The translations under genes were made by a program, and so were the position numbers. A DNA stretch of 64,000 bases from contig NZ_LNCD01000123.1 in NCBI RefSeq assembly GCF_001542405.1, positions 357,029 to 421,028 on the forward strand, read 5' to 3'. Below are positions 7,981 to 16,019 of the stretch, piece by piece. Numbering within the stretch: the first letter of the stretch is position 1; each line of letters begins with the position of its first letter. The notes below the pieces were generated by a model, which did no database searches, was not told the DNA's origin, and worked only from the letters and a program-made list of their open reading frames with translations. This stretch comes from Rhizobium altiplani (GTDB lineage Bacteria > Pseudomonadota > Alphaproteobacteria > Rhizobiales > Rhizobiaceae).

Positions 7981-9822
7981 ATGGCACCGACTTCACCCGC
8001 TCAGAATGGGAAGGCCTACAAATACGTCGATCACTCATACGATGTGATCGTCGTCGGCGCCGGCGGCGCCGGTCTTCGCGCCACGCTTGGCATGGCCGAA
8101 CAGGGTTTCCGCACCGCCTGCATCACCAAGGTATTCCCGACCCGCTCGCACACGGTCGCTGCCCAGGGCGGCATCGCCGCCTCGCTGCAGAATATGACGC
8201 CCGACAGCTGGCAGTGGCACCTCTACGACACCGTCAAGGGCTCCGACTGGCTCGGCGACGTCGACGCCATGCAGTATCTCACCATGGAGGCGCCGAAGGC
8301 GGTCTATGAGCTTGAGCATTACGGCGTTCCGTTCTCCCGCAACGAGGAAGGCAAGATCTACCAGCGGCCGTTCGGCGGCCACATGCAGAACTTCGGCGAA
8401 GGCCCGCCGGTGCAGCGCACCTGCGCCGTTGCCGACCGTACCGGCCACGCGATCCTGCACACGCTCTATGGTCAGTCACTGCGCAACAACGCCGAGTTCT
8501 TCATCGAGTATTTCGCGCTCGACCTGATCATGTCGGATGACGGCAGCCGCTGCACCGGCGTTGTCGCCTGGTGCCTCGATGACGGCACGATCCATCGCTT
8601 CGCCGCCAAGATGGTGGTGCTGGCGACCGGCGGCTACGGCCGCGCCTATTTCTCGGCAACCTCTGCCCACACCTGCACCGGCGACGGCGGCGGTATGGTG
8701 GCCCGCGCCGGTCTGCCGCTGCAGGACATGGAATTCGTACAGTTCCACCCGACCGGCATTTACGGTTCGGGCTGTCTCATCACCGAAGGCGCGCGCGGCG
8801 AAGGCGGTTACCTCGTCAACTCCGAGGGCGAGCGTTTCATGGAACGCTATGCCCCTTCGGCGAAGGATCTCGCCTCGCGCGACGTCGTTTCGCGCTGCAT
8901 GACGCTGGAGATCCGCGAAGGCCGCGGCGTCGGCAAGAACAAGGACCACATCTTCCTGCATCTCGACCATCTCGATCCGGCCGTGCTGCACGAGCGCCTG
9001 CCGGGCATTTCCGAGAGCGCCAAAATCTTCGCCGGCGTCGACGTGACGCGCGAGCCGATCCCGGTTCTGCCGACCGTCCACTACAACATGGGCGGCATTC
9101 CGACGAATTACTGGGGCGAAGTGCTGAATGCCGACAGCTCCAATCCGGAGCGCATCATCCCCGGCCTGATGGCCGTGGGCGAAGCCGGTTGCGCCTCGGT
9201 GCACGGCGCCAATCGTCTCGGCTCCAACTCGCTGATCGACCTCGTGGTCTTCGGCCGCGCCGCCGCGATCCGCGCCGGCGAGGTCATCGATCGCGCTGCG
9301 CCGATCCCACATCTCAACGTCGCCGCCTGCGACAAGATCATGGATCGCTTCGACAGCCTGCGCAATGCCAGCGGCGGCACGCCGACGGCGGTGTTGCGCG
9401 AGAAGATGCAGCGCGCCATGCAGGAAGACGCCGCCGTATTCCGCACGCAGGAATCGCTGGAGTCGGGCTGCAAGCGCATCTCGGCCATCTGGCAGGAAAT
9501 GCGCGACATCAAGGTCACCGACCGTTCGATGATCTGGAACTCCGACCTCGTGGAAACCCTCGAGCTGCAGAACCTGATGGCCAACGCCATCACGACGATC
9601 TACGGCGCCGAGGCTCGCAAGGAGAGCCGTGGTTCGCACGCACGCGAAGACTACACGGAAGGCGCTTTTGCCGGCCGTGACGACGTCAACTGGCGCAAGC
9701 ACACGCTCGCCTGGGTCAACGAGTCAGGCGACGTCAAGCTCGACTACCGCCCGGTTCACACCGAGCTCATCGCAGAGGGCATCGATCCCAAGAAGATCGC
9801 GCCCAAGGCTCGCGTGTACTAA
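7981..9822 (+). CDS. sdhA: Succinate dehydrogenase flavoprotein subunit
   Basis: SdhA oxidises succinate to fumarate using covalently bound FAD. The 613-residue product has the dinucleotide motif VVGAGGAGLRA at 24-34 and the FAD-attachment sequence TRSHTVAAQGGIAA, in which His57 carries the flavin. The catalytic HPTGIYGSGCLITEGARGEG block is intact, and the C-terminal RSRGSHAREDY-type motif appears as ESRGSHAREDY. Length is standard. It is the third gene of sdhCDAB, 12 bases before sdhB. Long open frames on the opposite strand here are codon-bias shadows. Confidence 0.98.
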   Translation: MAPTSPAQNGKAYKYVDHSYDVIVVGAGGAGLRATLGMAEQGFRTACITKVFPTRSHTVAAQGGIAASLQNMTPDSWQWHLYDTVKGSDWLGDVDAMQYLTMEAPKAVYELEHYGVPFSRNEEGKIYQRPFGGHMQNFGEGPPVQRTCAVADRTGHAILHTLYGQSLRNNAEFFIEYFALDLIMSDDGSRCTGVVAWCLDDGTIHRFAAKMVVLATGGYGRAYFSATSAHTCTGDGGGMVARAGLPLQDMEFVQFHPTGIYGSGCLITEGARGEGGYLVNSEGERFMERYAPSAKDLASRDVVSRCMTLEIREGRGVGKNKDHIFLHLDHLDPAVLHERLPGISESAKIFAGVDVTREPIPVLPTVHYNMGGIPTNYWGEVLNADSSNPERIIPGLMAVGEAGCASVHGANRLGSNSLIDLVVFGRAAAIRAGEVIDRAAPIPHLNVAACDKIMDRFDSLRNASGGTPTAVLREKMQRAMQEDAAVFRTQESLESGCKRISAIWQEMRDIKVTDRSMIWNSDLVETLELQNLMANAITTIYGAEARKESRGSHAREDYTEGAFAGRDDVNWRKHTLAWVNESGDVKLDYRPVHTELIAEGIDPKKIAPKARVY

Positions 9823-9834
9823 AAGGAACCGGAC

Positions 9835-10614
9835 ATGGTTGAACTCGCTCTTCCCAAGAACTCCCAGATCCGCGAAGGCAAGGTATGGCCGAAGCCAGCG
9901 GGCGCGAAGAACACTCGCGAATTCCGCGTCTACCGCTGGAGCCCGGATGACGGACAGAACCCGTCGATCGACACCTTCTATATCGATGTCGACGATTGCG
10001 GTCCGATGGTGCTCGACGGTCTGCTCTACATCAAGAACAAGGTCGACCCGACGCTGACGCTGCGCCGTTCCTGTCGTGAGGGCATCTGCGGCTCCTGCGC
10101 GATGAACATCGACGGCACGAATACACTCGCCTGCACCAAGGGTCTCGACGACATCAAGGGCGCGGTGAAGATCTATCCGCTGCCGCATCTGCCTGTCGTC
10201 AAGGACCTGGTCCCGGATCTCACCAACTTCTATGCCCAGCACCGCTCGATCGAGCCATGGCTGAAGACGGTTTCGCCGACGCCGGCCAAGGAATGGAAGC
10301 AGAGCCATGAGGACCGCCAGAAGCTCGACGGCCTCTACGAGTGCATTCTCTGCGCTTGCTGCTCGACTTCCTGTCCGAGCTACTGGTGGAACGGCGACCG
10401 CTACCTCGGTCCGGCCGTTCTCCTGCAGGCTTACCGCTGGCTGATCGACAGCCGCGACGAAGCGACCGGCGAGCGTCTCGACAATCTCGAGGATCCGTTC
10501 CGTCTCTATCGCTGCCACACGATCATGAACTGCGCGCAGACCTGCCCTAAGGGCCTGAACCCGGCCAAGGCGATCGCCGAAATCAAGAAGATGATGGTCG
10601 AGCGTCGTGTTTGA
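9835..10614 (+). CDS. sdhB: Succinate dehydrogenase iron-sulfur subunit
   Basis: SdhB passes electrons from FADH2 to ubiquinone through three iron-sulfur clusters. The 259-residue protein shows all of them: the [2Fe-2S] ligands in SCREGICGSCAMNIDG plus the following LAC, the [4Fe-4S] set in CILCACCSTSCPSYWW, and the [3Fe-4S] set in CHTIMNCAQTCPKGLNP. The region around SYWWNG contributes to the quinone pocket. It is the last gene of the operon and is followed at once by a strong hairpin terminator. Confidence 0.98.
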   Translation: MVELALPKNSQIREGKVWPKPAGAKNTREFRVYRWSPDDGQNPSIDTFYIDVDDCGPMVLDGLLYIKNKVDPTLTLRRSCREGICGSCAMNIDGTNTLACTKGLDDIKGAVKIYPLPHLPVVKDLVPDLTNFYAQHRSIEPWLKTVSPTPAKEWKQSHEDRQKLDGLYECILCACCSTSCPSYWWNGDRYLGPAVLLQAYRWLIDSRDEATGERLDNLEDPFRLYRCHTIMNCAQTCPKGLNPAKAIAEIKKMMVERRV

Positions 10615-10624
10615 TCAATCCAGT

Positions 10625-10650
10625 AAAAGGGCCGCAGATGCGGCCCTTTT
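10625..10650 (+). terminator. Rho-independent terminator of sdhCDAB
   Basis: A perfect 11-bp stem AAAAGGGCCGC (10625-10635) / GCGGCCCTTTT (10640-10650) with a 4-base AGAT loop begins 11 bases after the sdhB stop. The 3' arm ends in four T, with CTCT following. This is the best-formed terminator in the left half of the window. Confidence 0.9.
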
Positions 10651-10751
10651 CTCTATCCGCTCGCGAAGCCTTAATTTGCGGTGATTGCGCCAAATTTGTC
10701 TCGGCGTTACGACGTTGCTCCCACATCGACACAATTTCTCCTCGCGCTGGC

Positions 10752-10779
10752 TTGATTCAGTACAGCCTTTCAAGATAAT
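10752..10779 (+). promoter_or_regulatory. Candidate promoter of the Omp19-like lipoprotein gene
   Basis: TTGATT (10752-10757) and GATAAT (10774-10779) are spaced by 16 bases, preceded by C as in the rhizobial -35 form CTTGAC. The transcript would begin about 50 bases before the chosen start codon. This is the clearest sigma-70-like promoter I could read in the window; it is unproven. Confidence 0.45.
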
Positions 10780-10836
10780 TCCGCCGTGATTGCGCGGCAA
10801 CTTCAGGGCAATACTGGAAAAATCAGGAGTATGATG

Positions 10837-11346
10837 ATGCAGTTCAGACATATGGCGACAGGTCTCGTGGTTATTCTGTCGTTAGCTGGCTGCCAGCGCA
10901 CCGCCTATGACAATGCAAGCTATAGCCAGCCGGCGCCGCTGACGGCCCAGCCGGTTCCCTCGGTTCAGGGCGGACAGCTTCCGCCGCCTTCCGGTGCTTC
11001 CCAATTCCCCGCCGCTCCAACGGCCACGGCGCCAGTCGCCGGCGGCCAGCCCGGCGCGATGGCTGCGAATGCGATGGATGTCACGAAGGAATCGATGGTC
11101 GGTAGCTGGCGCGTCAACGGCTCCTGCGACATGTTCCTGACGCTCACCAATCTCGGCAGCGGCTCGCGCGGGGGTACGCGCGGCTGCGTCGGCGAACTGA
11201 CGGCGATGGGCTCCTGGGAAGTTTCAGGCAAGCAGGTTATCCTGAAGGACCGCAGCGGCAACCAGATCGGCAGCGTCTACAAGACCGCCGACAACGCTTT
11301 CAGCGGCCAGACCAATACCGGTCAGCCGATCAGCCTCAGCCGTTAA
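10837..11346 (+). CDS. Outer-membrane lipoprotein of the Omp19 / protease inhibitor Inh family
   Basis: The 169-residue product begins MQFRHMATGLVVILSLAGCQ, a lipoprotein signal peptide with lipobox LAGC. A Pro/Ala/Gly-rich linker follows. The C-terminal domain, from about residue 80, contains MVGSWRVNGSCDMFLTLTNLG and GSWEVSGKQVILKDRSGNQIGSVYKT. This is the beta-barrel Inh/AprI fold seen in Brucella Omp19, which inhibits host and other proteases. Three ATG codons run in a row at 10831-10839; AGGAG at 10825-10829 is best spaced (7 bases) for the third, so I chose 10837. It follows the sdh terminator and has its own likely promoter. Confidence 0.88.
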   Translation: MQFRHMATGLVVILSLAGCQRTAYDNASYSQPAPLTAQPVPSVQGGQLPPPSGASQFPAAPTATAPVAGGQPGAMAANAMDVTKESMVGSWRVNGSCDMFLTLTNLGSGSRGGTRGCVGELTAMGSWEVSGKQVILKDRSGNQIGSVYKTADNAFSGQTNTGQPISLSR

Positions 11347-11394
11347 AAGATCCGGCGGCGAAGGCCGCCGGTCCTGCATAGGCGGACCTCCTTT

Positions 11395-12558
11395 ATGCAA
11401 CCCATGCCAGACTACACCCTGAGCGTCAGCGAACAATTGAAGTCGCTGACGGCTTCGGGCGCGCTTCAAATCGATTCAGCCCAGATGCACGTGGCGATAT
11501 GCCTGGATCGGGTACTGTCGGGGTTGAAGCAGCGGCGGCCGGCGGCAAAGGCAAGCGCTCTCGGCTGGTTGTTCGCCAACAAGAAGAAGCCGTCGGAAGC
11601 AGTCAAAGGACTCTACATTCATGGCAGCGTCGGCCGCGGGAAGACGATGCTGATGGATATGTTCTTCGGAATGGCGCCCTGCGCGAAGAAGCGGCGCGCG
11701 CACTTCCACGAATTCATGGCCGACGTGCACAACCGCATTGCGGCGCACCGGCTGAAGCTCAAGCAGGGCGAGACCAAGCAGGCAGATCCCATTCCGGTCG
11801 TCGCTGCTGCCCTCTATGACGAAGCCGAACTGCTTTGCTTCGATGAGTTTACCGTGACTGACATCGCCGACGCGATGATCCTGTCACGCCTTTTCTCAGA
11901 GCTTTTCCGTCGCGGGTGCCTGCTGGTCGCGACCTCCAATGTCGAGCCAAACAATCTCTACAAGGACGGCCTCAATCGAAGCCTGTTCCTGCCCTTCGTC
12001 GATCTGCTGAAGCAGAACGTCGAGATCGTGACACTGGACTCGCCGACTGACTATCGGATGGAGAAGCTCGAAAGCCAGCCGGTCTATCTGACGCCGATCG
12101 ATAACCGGACCGACATGGCCATGGATGCATCCTGGACGCAGGCGCTTCACGGCCGAAAGGCGCAGCCGCTGGACATTCCGATGAAAGGGCGGTCGATCCA
12201 TGTGCCGCTGGCAGTCGATCGGCTGGCGCGGTTTTCGTTCGCTGATCTCTGTGAAAAGCCGCTGGGTGCCGCGGACTTTCTGGCCATTGCCGAACGCTTC
12301 GACGCCATCTTCGTTGATCATGTGCCGCTGCTGGGGCCAGACAAGCGAAACCAGATCAAGCGCTTCATCATCCTGATCGATACACTTTACGATCATGCGG
12401 TACGGCTCTATGTCTCCGCTGCGGCGATGCCTGAAAATTTGCTGACACAGGCGCGTGGTACCGAAGGCTTTGAATTCGATCGTACTGTCTCGCGACTTTT
12501 CGAGATGCGCAGTTTGGAATATCTTGCATTGCACCACGAGCGGCGGGCCGCAGAGTAA
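11395..12558 (+). CDS. zapE: Cell division AFG1-like ATPase ZapE
   Basis: ZapE/AFG1 is a P-loop ATPase; in E. coli it associates with the Z-ring, and mitochondrial AFG1 takes part in membrane-protein quality control. The 387-residue protein has Walker A GSVGRGKT at residues 77-84, the family motif RAHFHEFMADVHNRI, Walker B LLCFDEFTVTDIADAMIL, and the sensor LVATSNVEPNNLY. The length is usual. The ATG at 11395 is chosen; a second ATG three codons on (11404) is possible. It stands alone between the lipoprotein and mdh, a placement common in rhizobia. Confidence 0.93.
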   Translation: MQPMPDYTLSVSEQLKSLTASGALQIDSAQMHVAICLDRVLSGLKQRRPAAKASALGWLFANKKKPSEAVKGLYIHGSVGRGKTMLMDMFFGMAPCAKKRRAHFHEFMADVHNRIAAHRLKLKQGETKQADPIPVVAAALYDEAELLCFDEFTVTDIADAMILSRLFSELFRRGCLLVATSNVEPNNLYKDGLNRSLFLPFVDLLKQNVEIVTLDSPTDYRMEKLESQPVYLTPIDNRTDMAMDASWTQALHGRKAQPLDIPMKGRSIHVPLAVDRLARFSFADLCEKPLGAADFLAIAERFDAIFVDHVPLLGPDKRNQIKRFIILIDTLYDHAVRLYVSAAAMPENLLTQARGTEGFEFDRTVSRLFEMRSLEYLALHHERRAAE

Positions 12559-12577
12559 CGTTTTGGTGAAAAATAAT

Positions 12578-12593
12578 CTTACGTTTACGTAAG
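12578..12593. promoter_or_regulatory. Palindromic candidate operator upstream of mdh
   Basis: CTTACGT TT ACGTAAG is a 7-bp perfect inverted repeat with a 2-base spacer. It lies 145-160 bases before the mdh start in an AT-rich leader. The same leader holds a direct repeat AAAAATAATC at 12569-12578 and 12629-12638, and an inverted pair AAACGATT (12607-12614) / AATCGTTT (12635-12642). The arrangement suggests regulator binding; the regulator is unknown. The ACGT-N2-ACGT core resembles operators of MerR-type metabolic regulators, which is only a loose comparison. Confidence 0.4.
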
Positions 12594-12640
12594 AAATTTA
12601 TGATCTAAACGATTGAAATTCCTTGCTCAAAAATAATCGT

Positions 12641-12669
12641 TTGCCATTTTTTGGCTTTGGAGCTATGCG
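12641..12669 (+). promoter_or_regulatory. Candidate promoter of the mdh-suc cluster
   Basis: TTGCCA (12641-12646), a 17-base spacer, and TATGCG (12664-12669, preceded by C) resemble the rhizobial form CTTGAC-N17-CTATAT. It would give a leader of about 60 bases to the mdh ATG at 12738. Assignment is by eye only. Confidence 0.35.
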
Positions 12670-12737
12670 ATTGCGGCATTGGGCGATGCCCCTCCGCGCG
12701 TCGCCTGACGAATTTTGATCGCAAAGGAAACAGCGAA

Positions 12738-13700
12738 ATGGCGCGTAACAAGATCGCACTCATTGGTTCTGGCATGATTGGGGGCACGCTGGCGCATCTC
12801 GCCGGTCTGAAGGAGTTGGGTGACATCGTTCTCTTCGATATCGCCGACGGCATTCCTCAGGGTAAGGGCCTCGACATCGCTCAGTCCTCTCCGGTCGAGG
12901 GCTTCGATGCCAACCTGACGGGCGCCAGCGACTATTCGGCGATCGAGGGTGCTGATGTCTGCATCGTCACCGCCGGCGTGCCGCGCAAGCCGGGCATGAG
13001 CCGCGACGACCTTCTCGGCATCAACCTCAAGGTCATGGAACAGGTCGGCGCCGGCATCAAGAAGTATGCCCCGAACGCTTTCGTCATTTGCATCACCAAC
13101 CCGCTCGACGCGATGGTCTGGGCGTTGCAGAAGTTCTCCGGTCTTCCGGCCAACAAGGTCGTCGGCATGGCGGGCGTTCTCGACTCGTCGCGCTTCCGCC
13201 TGTTCCTGTCACAGGAATTCAACGTTTCCGTACAGGACGTCACTGCATTCGTTCTCGGCGGCCATGGCGACACGATGGTGCCGCTCGCCCGCTATTCGAC
13301 GGTTGGCGGTATTCCGCTGACGGATCTCGTCACGATGGGTTGGGTCACCAAGGAACGCCTCGAAGAAATCATCCAGCGTACCCGTGATGGCGGTGCGGAA
13401 ATCGTCGGCCTCTTGAAGACCGGCTCGGCCTACTATGCGCCGGCTGCTTCCGCGATCGAAATGGCCGAGTCCTACCTCAAGGACAAGAAGCGCGTCCTGC
13501 CTTGCGCAGCGCAGCTGACTGGCCAGTACGGCGTCAAGGACATGTATGTCGGCGTGCCGACTGTTATCGGTGCCGGTGGCGTCGAGCGCGTCATCGAGAT
13601 CGACCTCAACAAGGCCGAGAAGGAAGCCTTCGACAGGTCGGTCGCTGCTGTCGCCGGTCTTTGCGAAGCCTGCATCAACATTGCGCCTGCGCTGAAGTAA
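12738..13700 (+). CDS. mdh: Malate dehydrogenase (NAD-dependent, lactate dehydrogenase-like)
   Basis: Mdh oxidises malate to oxaloacetate with NAD. The 320-residue product starts MARNKIALIGSGMIGGTLAH, with the GSGMIG nucleotide motif. It has the substrate-loop VPRKPGMSRDDLL (Arg residues bind malate; Arg rather than Gln marks malate specificity). The catalytic His176 is in LGGHGDTMVP. I chose the ATG at 12738 with AAGGA at 12724-12728; the frame is open back to 12651 without homology. It opens the mdh-sucCDAB cluster, 40 bases before sucC. Confidence 0.97.
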   Translation: MARNKIALIGSGMIGGTLAHLAGLKELGDIVLFDIADGIPQGKGLDIAQSSPVEGFDANLTGASDYSAIEGADVCIVTAGVPRKPGMSRDDLLGINLKVMEQVGAGIKKYAPNAFVICITNPLDAMVWALQKFSGLPANKVVGMAGVLDSSRFRLFLSQEFNVSVQDVTAFVLGGHGDTMVPLARYSTVGGIPLTDLVTMGWVTKERLEEIIQRTRDGGAEIVGLLKTGSAYYAPAASAIEMAESYLKDKKRVLPCAAQLTGQYGVKDMYVGVPTVIGAGGVERVIEIDLNKAEKEAFDRSVAAVAGLCEACINIAPALK

Positions 13701-13740
13701 TCAGACCGCGCGCTGACGCAATCCAAACAGGAATAGATCC

Positions 13741-14934
13741 ATGAATATTCATGAATATCAGGCCAAGGCTCTGCTGAAGGGCTATGGCGCGCCGGTCGCA
13801 AAAGGTGTGGCGATCCTCAAGGTCGAGGAAGCCGAAGCTGCTGCCAAGTCGCTTCCAGGCCCGCTTTACGTGGTCAAGAGCCAGATCCATGCCGGCGGCC
13901 GCGGCAAGGGCAAGTTCAAGGAACTCGGCCCCGACGCCAAGGGCGGCGTTCGTCTCGCCAAGTCGATTGACGAAGTCGTTGCTCACGCCAAGGAAATGCT
14001 CGGCAACACGCTGGTAACGGCGCAGACGGGCGAAGCTGGCAAGCAGGTCAACCGCCTCTACATCGAAGACGGCGCCGATATTGCACGCGAACTCTATTGC
14101 TCGCTGCTGGTCGACCGTTCGGTCGGTCGCGTTGCCTTCGTCGTCTCGACCGAAGGCGGCATGGATATCGAGGCTGTCGCTCACGATACGCCCGAGAAGA
14201 TCCACACGATCGCTATCGACCCGGAAGCCGGCGTCACCGCTGCTGACGTTGCTGCGATCTCCAAGGCTCTCGAACTGAGCGGCGCTGCCGCCGAAGACGC
14301 CAAGTCGCTGTTCCCGGCCCTCTACAAGGCATTCGGCGAAAAGGACATGGCTCTCCTCGAGGTCAATCCGCTGATCGTCATGAAGGACGGCCACCTGCGC
14401 GTTCTCGACGCCAAGATGTCATTCGACGGCAATGCGCTGTTCCGCCACGACGACGTGAAGGCGCTGCGCGACGAGACCGAAGAGGATGCCAAGGAAATCG
14501 AGGCCTCGAAGTGGGATCTCGCCTACGTAGCCCTCGACGGCAACATCGGCTGCATGGTCAACGGCGCTGGCCTTGCCATGGCGACGATGGACATCATCAA
14601 GCTCTACGGCAAGGAGCCGGCAAACTTCTGCGACGTCGGCGGTGGCGCCGGCAAGGAGAAGGTCGCGGCAGCCTTCAAGATCATCACGGCTGACCCGAAG
14701 GTCGAGGGCATCCTCGTCAACATCTTCGGCGGCATCATGCGTTGCGACGTCATCGCCGAAGGCGTTGTCGCAGCTGTGCAGGAAGTCGGTCTGAAGGTTC
14801 CGCTCGTCGTTCGCCTCGAAGGCACCAACGTCGAACTCGGCAAGAAAATCCTCAACGAGTCGGGTCTGGCGATTACGGCTGCCGACGATCTCGACGACGC
14901 GGCGAAGAAGATCGTCGCGGCGATCAAGGCCTAA
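13741..14934 (+). CDS. sucC: Succinyl-CoA synthetase (ADP-forming) beta subunit
   Basis: SucC, with SucD, converts succinyl-CoA to succinate with synthesis of ATP or GTP. The 397-residue protein begins MNIHEYQAKALLKGYGAPVA, the classic start. It has the ATP-grasp segment VVKSQIHAGGRGKGKFKE, the LEVNPLIV metal region, and the C-terminal CoA-ligase part with GNIGCMVNGAGLAMATMD and NIFGGIMRCDVIAEG. Length is standard. sucD follows after 18 bases. Confidence 0.98.
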   Translation: MNIHEYQAKALLKGYGAPVAKGVAILKVEEAEAAAKSLPGPLYVVKSQIHAGGRGKGKFKELGPDAKGGVRLAKSIDEVVAHAKEMLGNTLVTAQTGEAGKQVNRLYIEDGADIARELYCSLLVDRSVGRVAFVVSTEGGMDIEAVAHDTPEKIHTIAIDPEAGVTAADVAAISKALELSGAAAEDAKSLFPALYKAFGEKDMALLEVNPLIVMKDGHLRVLDAKMSFDGNALFRHDDVKALRDETEEDAKEIEASKWDLAYVALDGNIGCMVNGAGLAMATMDIIKLYGKEPANFCDVGGGAGKEKVAAAFKIITADPKVEGILVNIFGGIMRCDVIAEGVVAAVQEVGLKVPLVVRLEGTNVELGKKILNESGLAITAADDLDDAAKKIVAAIKA

Positions 14935-14952
14935 TCCGGAAGGACCGAAAGA

Positions 14953-15858
14953 ATGTCTATTCTCGTCAACAAAGACACCAAGGTTCTCGTTCAGGGCCTG
15001 ACCGGCAAGACCGGCACCTTCCACACCGAACAGGCGCTTGCCTATTACGGCACCAAGATGGTCGGCGGTATTCACCCGAAGAAGGGTGGCGAAACCTGGT
15101 CGTCGGGCGTCGACGGCACGGTGCTGCCGATCTTCGCAAGCGTTGCCGAAGCCAAGGAACGGACGGGCGCCGATGCGACCGTGATCTACGTTCCGCCGGC
15201 AGGCGCCGCTGACGCGATCATTGAGGCGATCGAGGCCGAAATCCCGTTCATCACCTGCATCACCGAGGGTATCCCGGTCATGGACATGGTGCGCGTCAAG
15301 GCTAAGCTCGACAAGTCGAAGTCGCGCCTGCTCGGACCGAACTGCCCGGGCATCCTGACGCCGGAAGAATGCAAGATCGGCATCATGCCGGGCTCGATCT
15401 TCCGCAAGGGTTCGGTCGGTATCGTTTCGCGCTCCGGCACGCTGACCTACGAAGCCGTGTTCCAGACATCGAACGAAGGCCTCGGCCAGACGACGGCTGT
15501 TGGTATCGGCGGCGACCCGGTCAAGGGCACCGAGTTCATCGACGTGCTGGAAATGTTCCTGGCCGATGAAGCCACGACCTCGATCATCATGATCGGCGAA
15601 ATCGGCGGCTCGGCTGAAGAAGATGCAGCACAGTTCTTGATCGACGAAGCCAAGAAGGGCCGCAAGAAGCCGATGGCCGGCTTCATCGCGGGCCGTACGG
15701 CTCCGAAGGGCCGCACCATGGGTCATGCCGGTGCTGTCGTTTCCGGCGGCAAGGGCGACGCGGAATCGAAGATATCAGCCATGGAATCGGCCGGCATCCG
15801 CGTCTCGCCGTCGCCGGCGCGCCTTGGCAAGACGCTGGTTGAAGTCCTCAAGGGCTAA
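14953..15858 (+). CDS. sucD: Succinyl-CoA synthetase alpha subunit
   Basis: SucD holds the CoA site and the histidine that is phosphorylated during catalysis. The 301-residue protein begins MSILVNKDTKVLVQGLTGKT and has the GPNCPGILTPEECKIGIMPG block. The phospho-histidine is His258 in TMGHAGAVVSGGKGDAESK. The gene is directly behind sucC. The 161 bases to sucA contain an inverted repeat and an unusual ribosome binding site rather than a clear terminator, so sucA may be read through from here. Confidence 0.98.
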   Translation: MSILVNKDTKVLVQGLTGKTGTFHTEQALAYYGTKMVGGIHPKKGGETWSSGVDGTVLPIFASVAEAKERTGADATVIYVPPAGAADAIIEAIEAEIPFITCITEGIPVMDMVRVKAKLDKSKSRLLGPNCPGILTPEECKIGIMPGSIFRKGSVGIVSRSGTLTYEAVFQTSNEGLGQTTAVGIGGDPVKGTEFIDVLEMFLADEATTSIIMIGEIGGSAEEDAAQFLIDEAKKGRKKPMAGFIAGRTAPKGRTMGHAGAVVSGGKGDAESKISAMESAGIRVSPSPARLGKTLVEVLKG

Positions 15859-15870
15859 TCCAATCTATAG

Positions 15871-15901
15871 CCCGGGCAACGGTTTTCGCCGCTTGCCCGG
15901 G
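15871..15901 (+). repeat. Intercistronic stem-loop between sucD and sucA
   Basis: A 9-bp perfect inverted repeat CCCGGGCAA (15871-15879) / TTGCCCGGG (15893-15901) with a 13-base loop starts 13 bases after the sucD stop. No T-run follows, so it is probably a transcript-stabilising or partial-termination hairpin, not an intrinsic terminator. Its place would allow different expression of sucCD and sucAB. Confidence 0.6.
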
Positions 15902-15988
15902 TCTGGACTTTGAAATGGAATGAGCCGCGGACAGGCGGCTATCGACAGATGCGGCAAGCCGGTCGAGTATCCGGCGGAATCACAAGTC

Positions 15989-16011
15989 AGGAGGCGGACG
16001 AAAGCGTCCGC
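15989..16011 (+). promoter_or_regulatory. Unusual sucA ribosome binding site with a hairpin in the spacer
   Basis: A full AGGAGG lies at 15989-15994 but is 25 bases from the sucA ATG at 16020, too far for normal initiation. The bases between contain a perfect stem CGGACG (15995-16000) / CGTCCG (16005-16010) with loop AAAG. If it folds, the Shine-Dalgarno sits 9 bases from the ATG, an ideal spacing. No alternative start codon with better spacing is in frame. Formation of the hairpin could therefore be required for, or tune, sucA translation. Confidence 0.6.
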
Positions 16012-16019
16012 GTGTAACC

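Noticed and set aside
10615..10851. 78-residue leftward frame after sdhB
   Set aside because: It crosses the sdh terminator hairpin and the lipoprotein promoter; not plausible as a gene.
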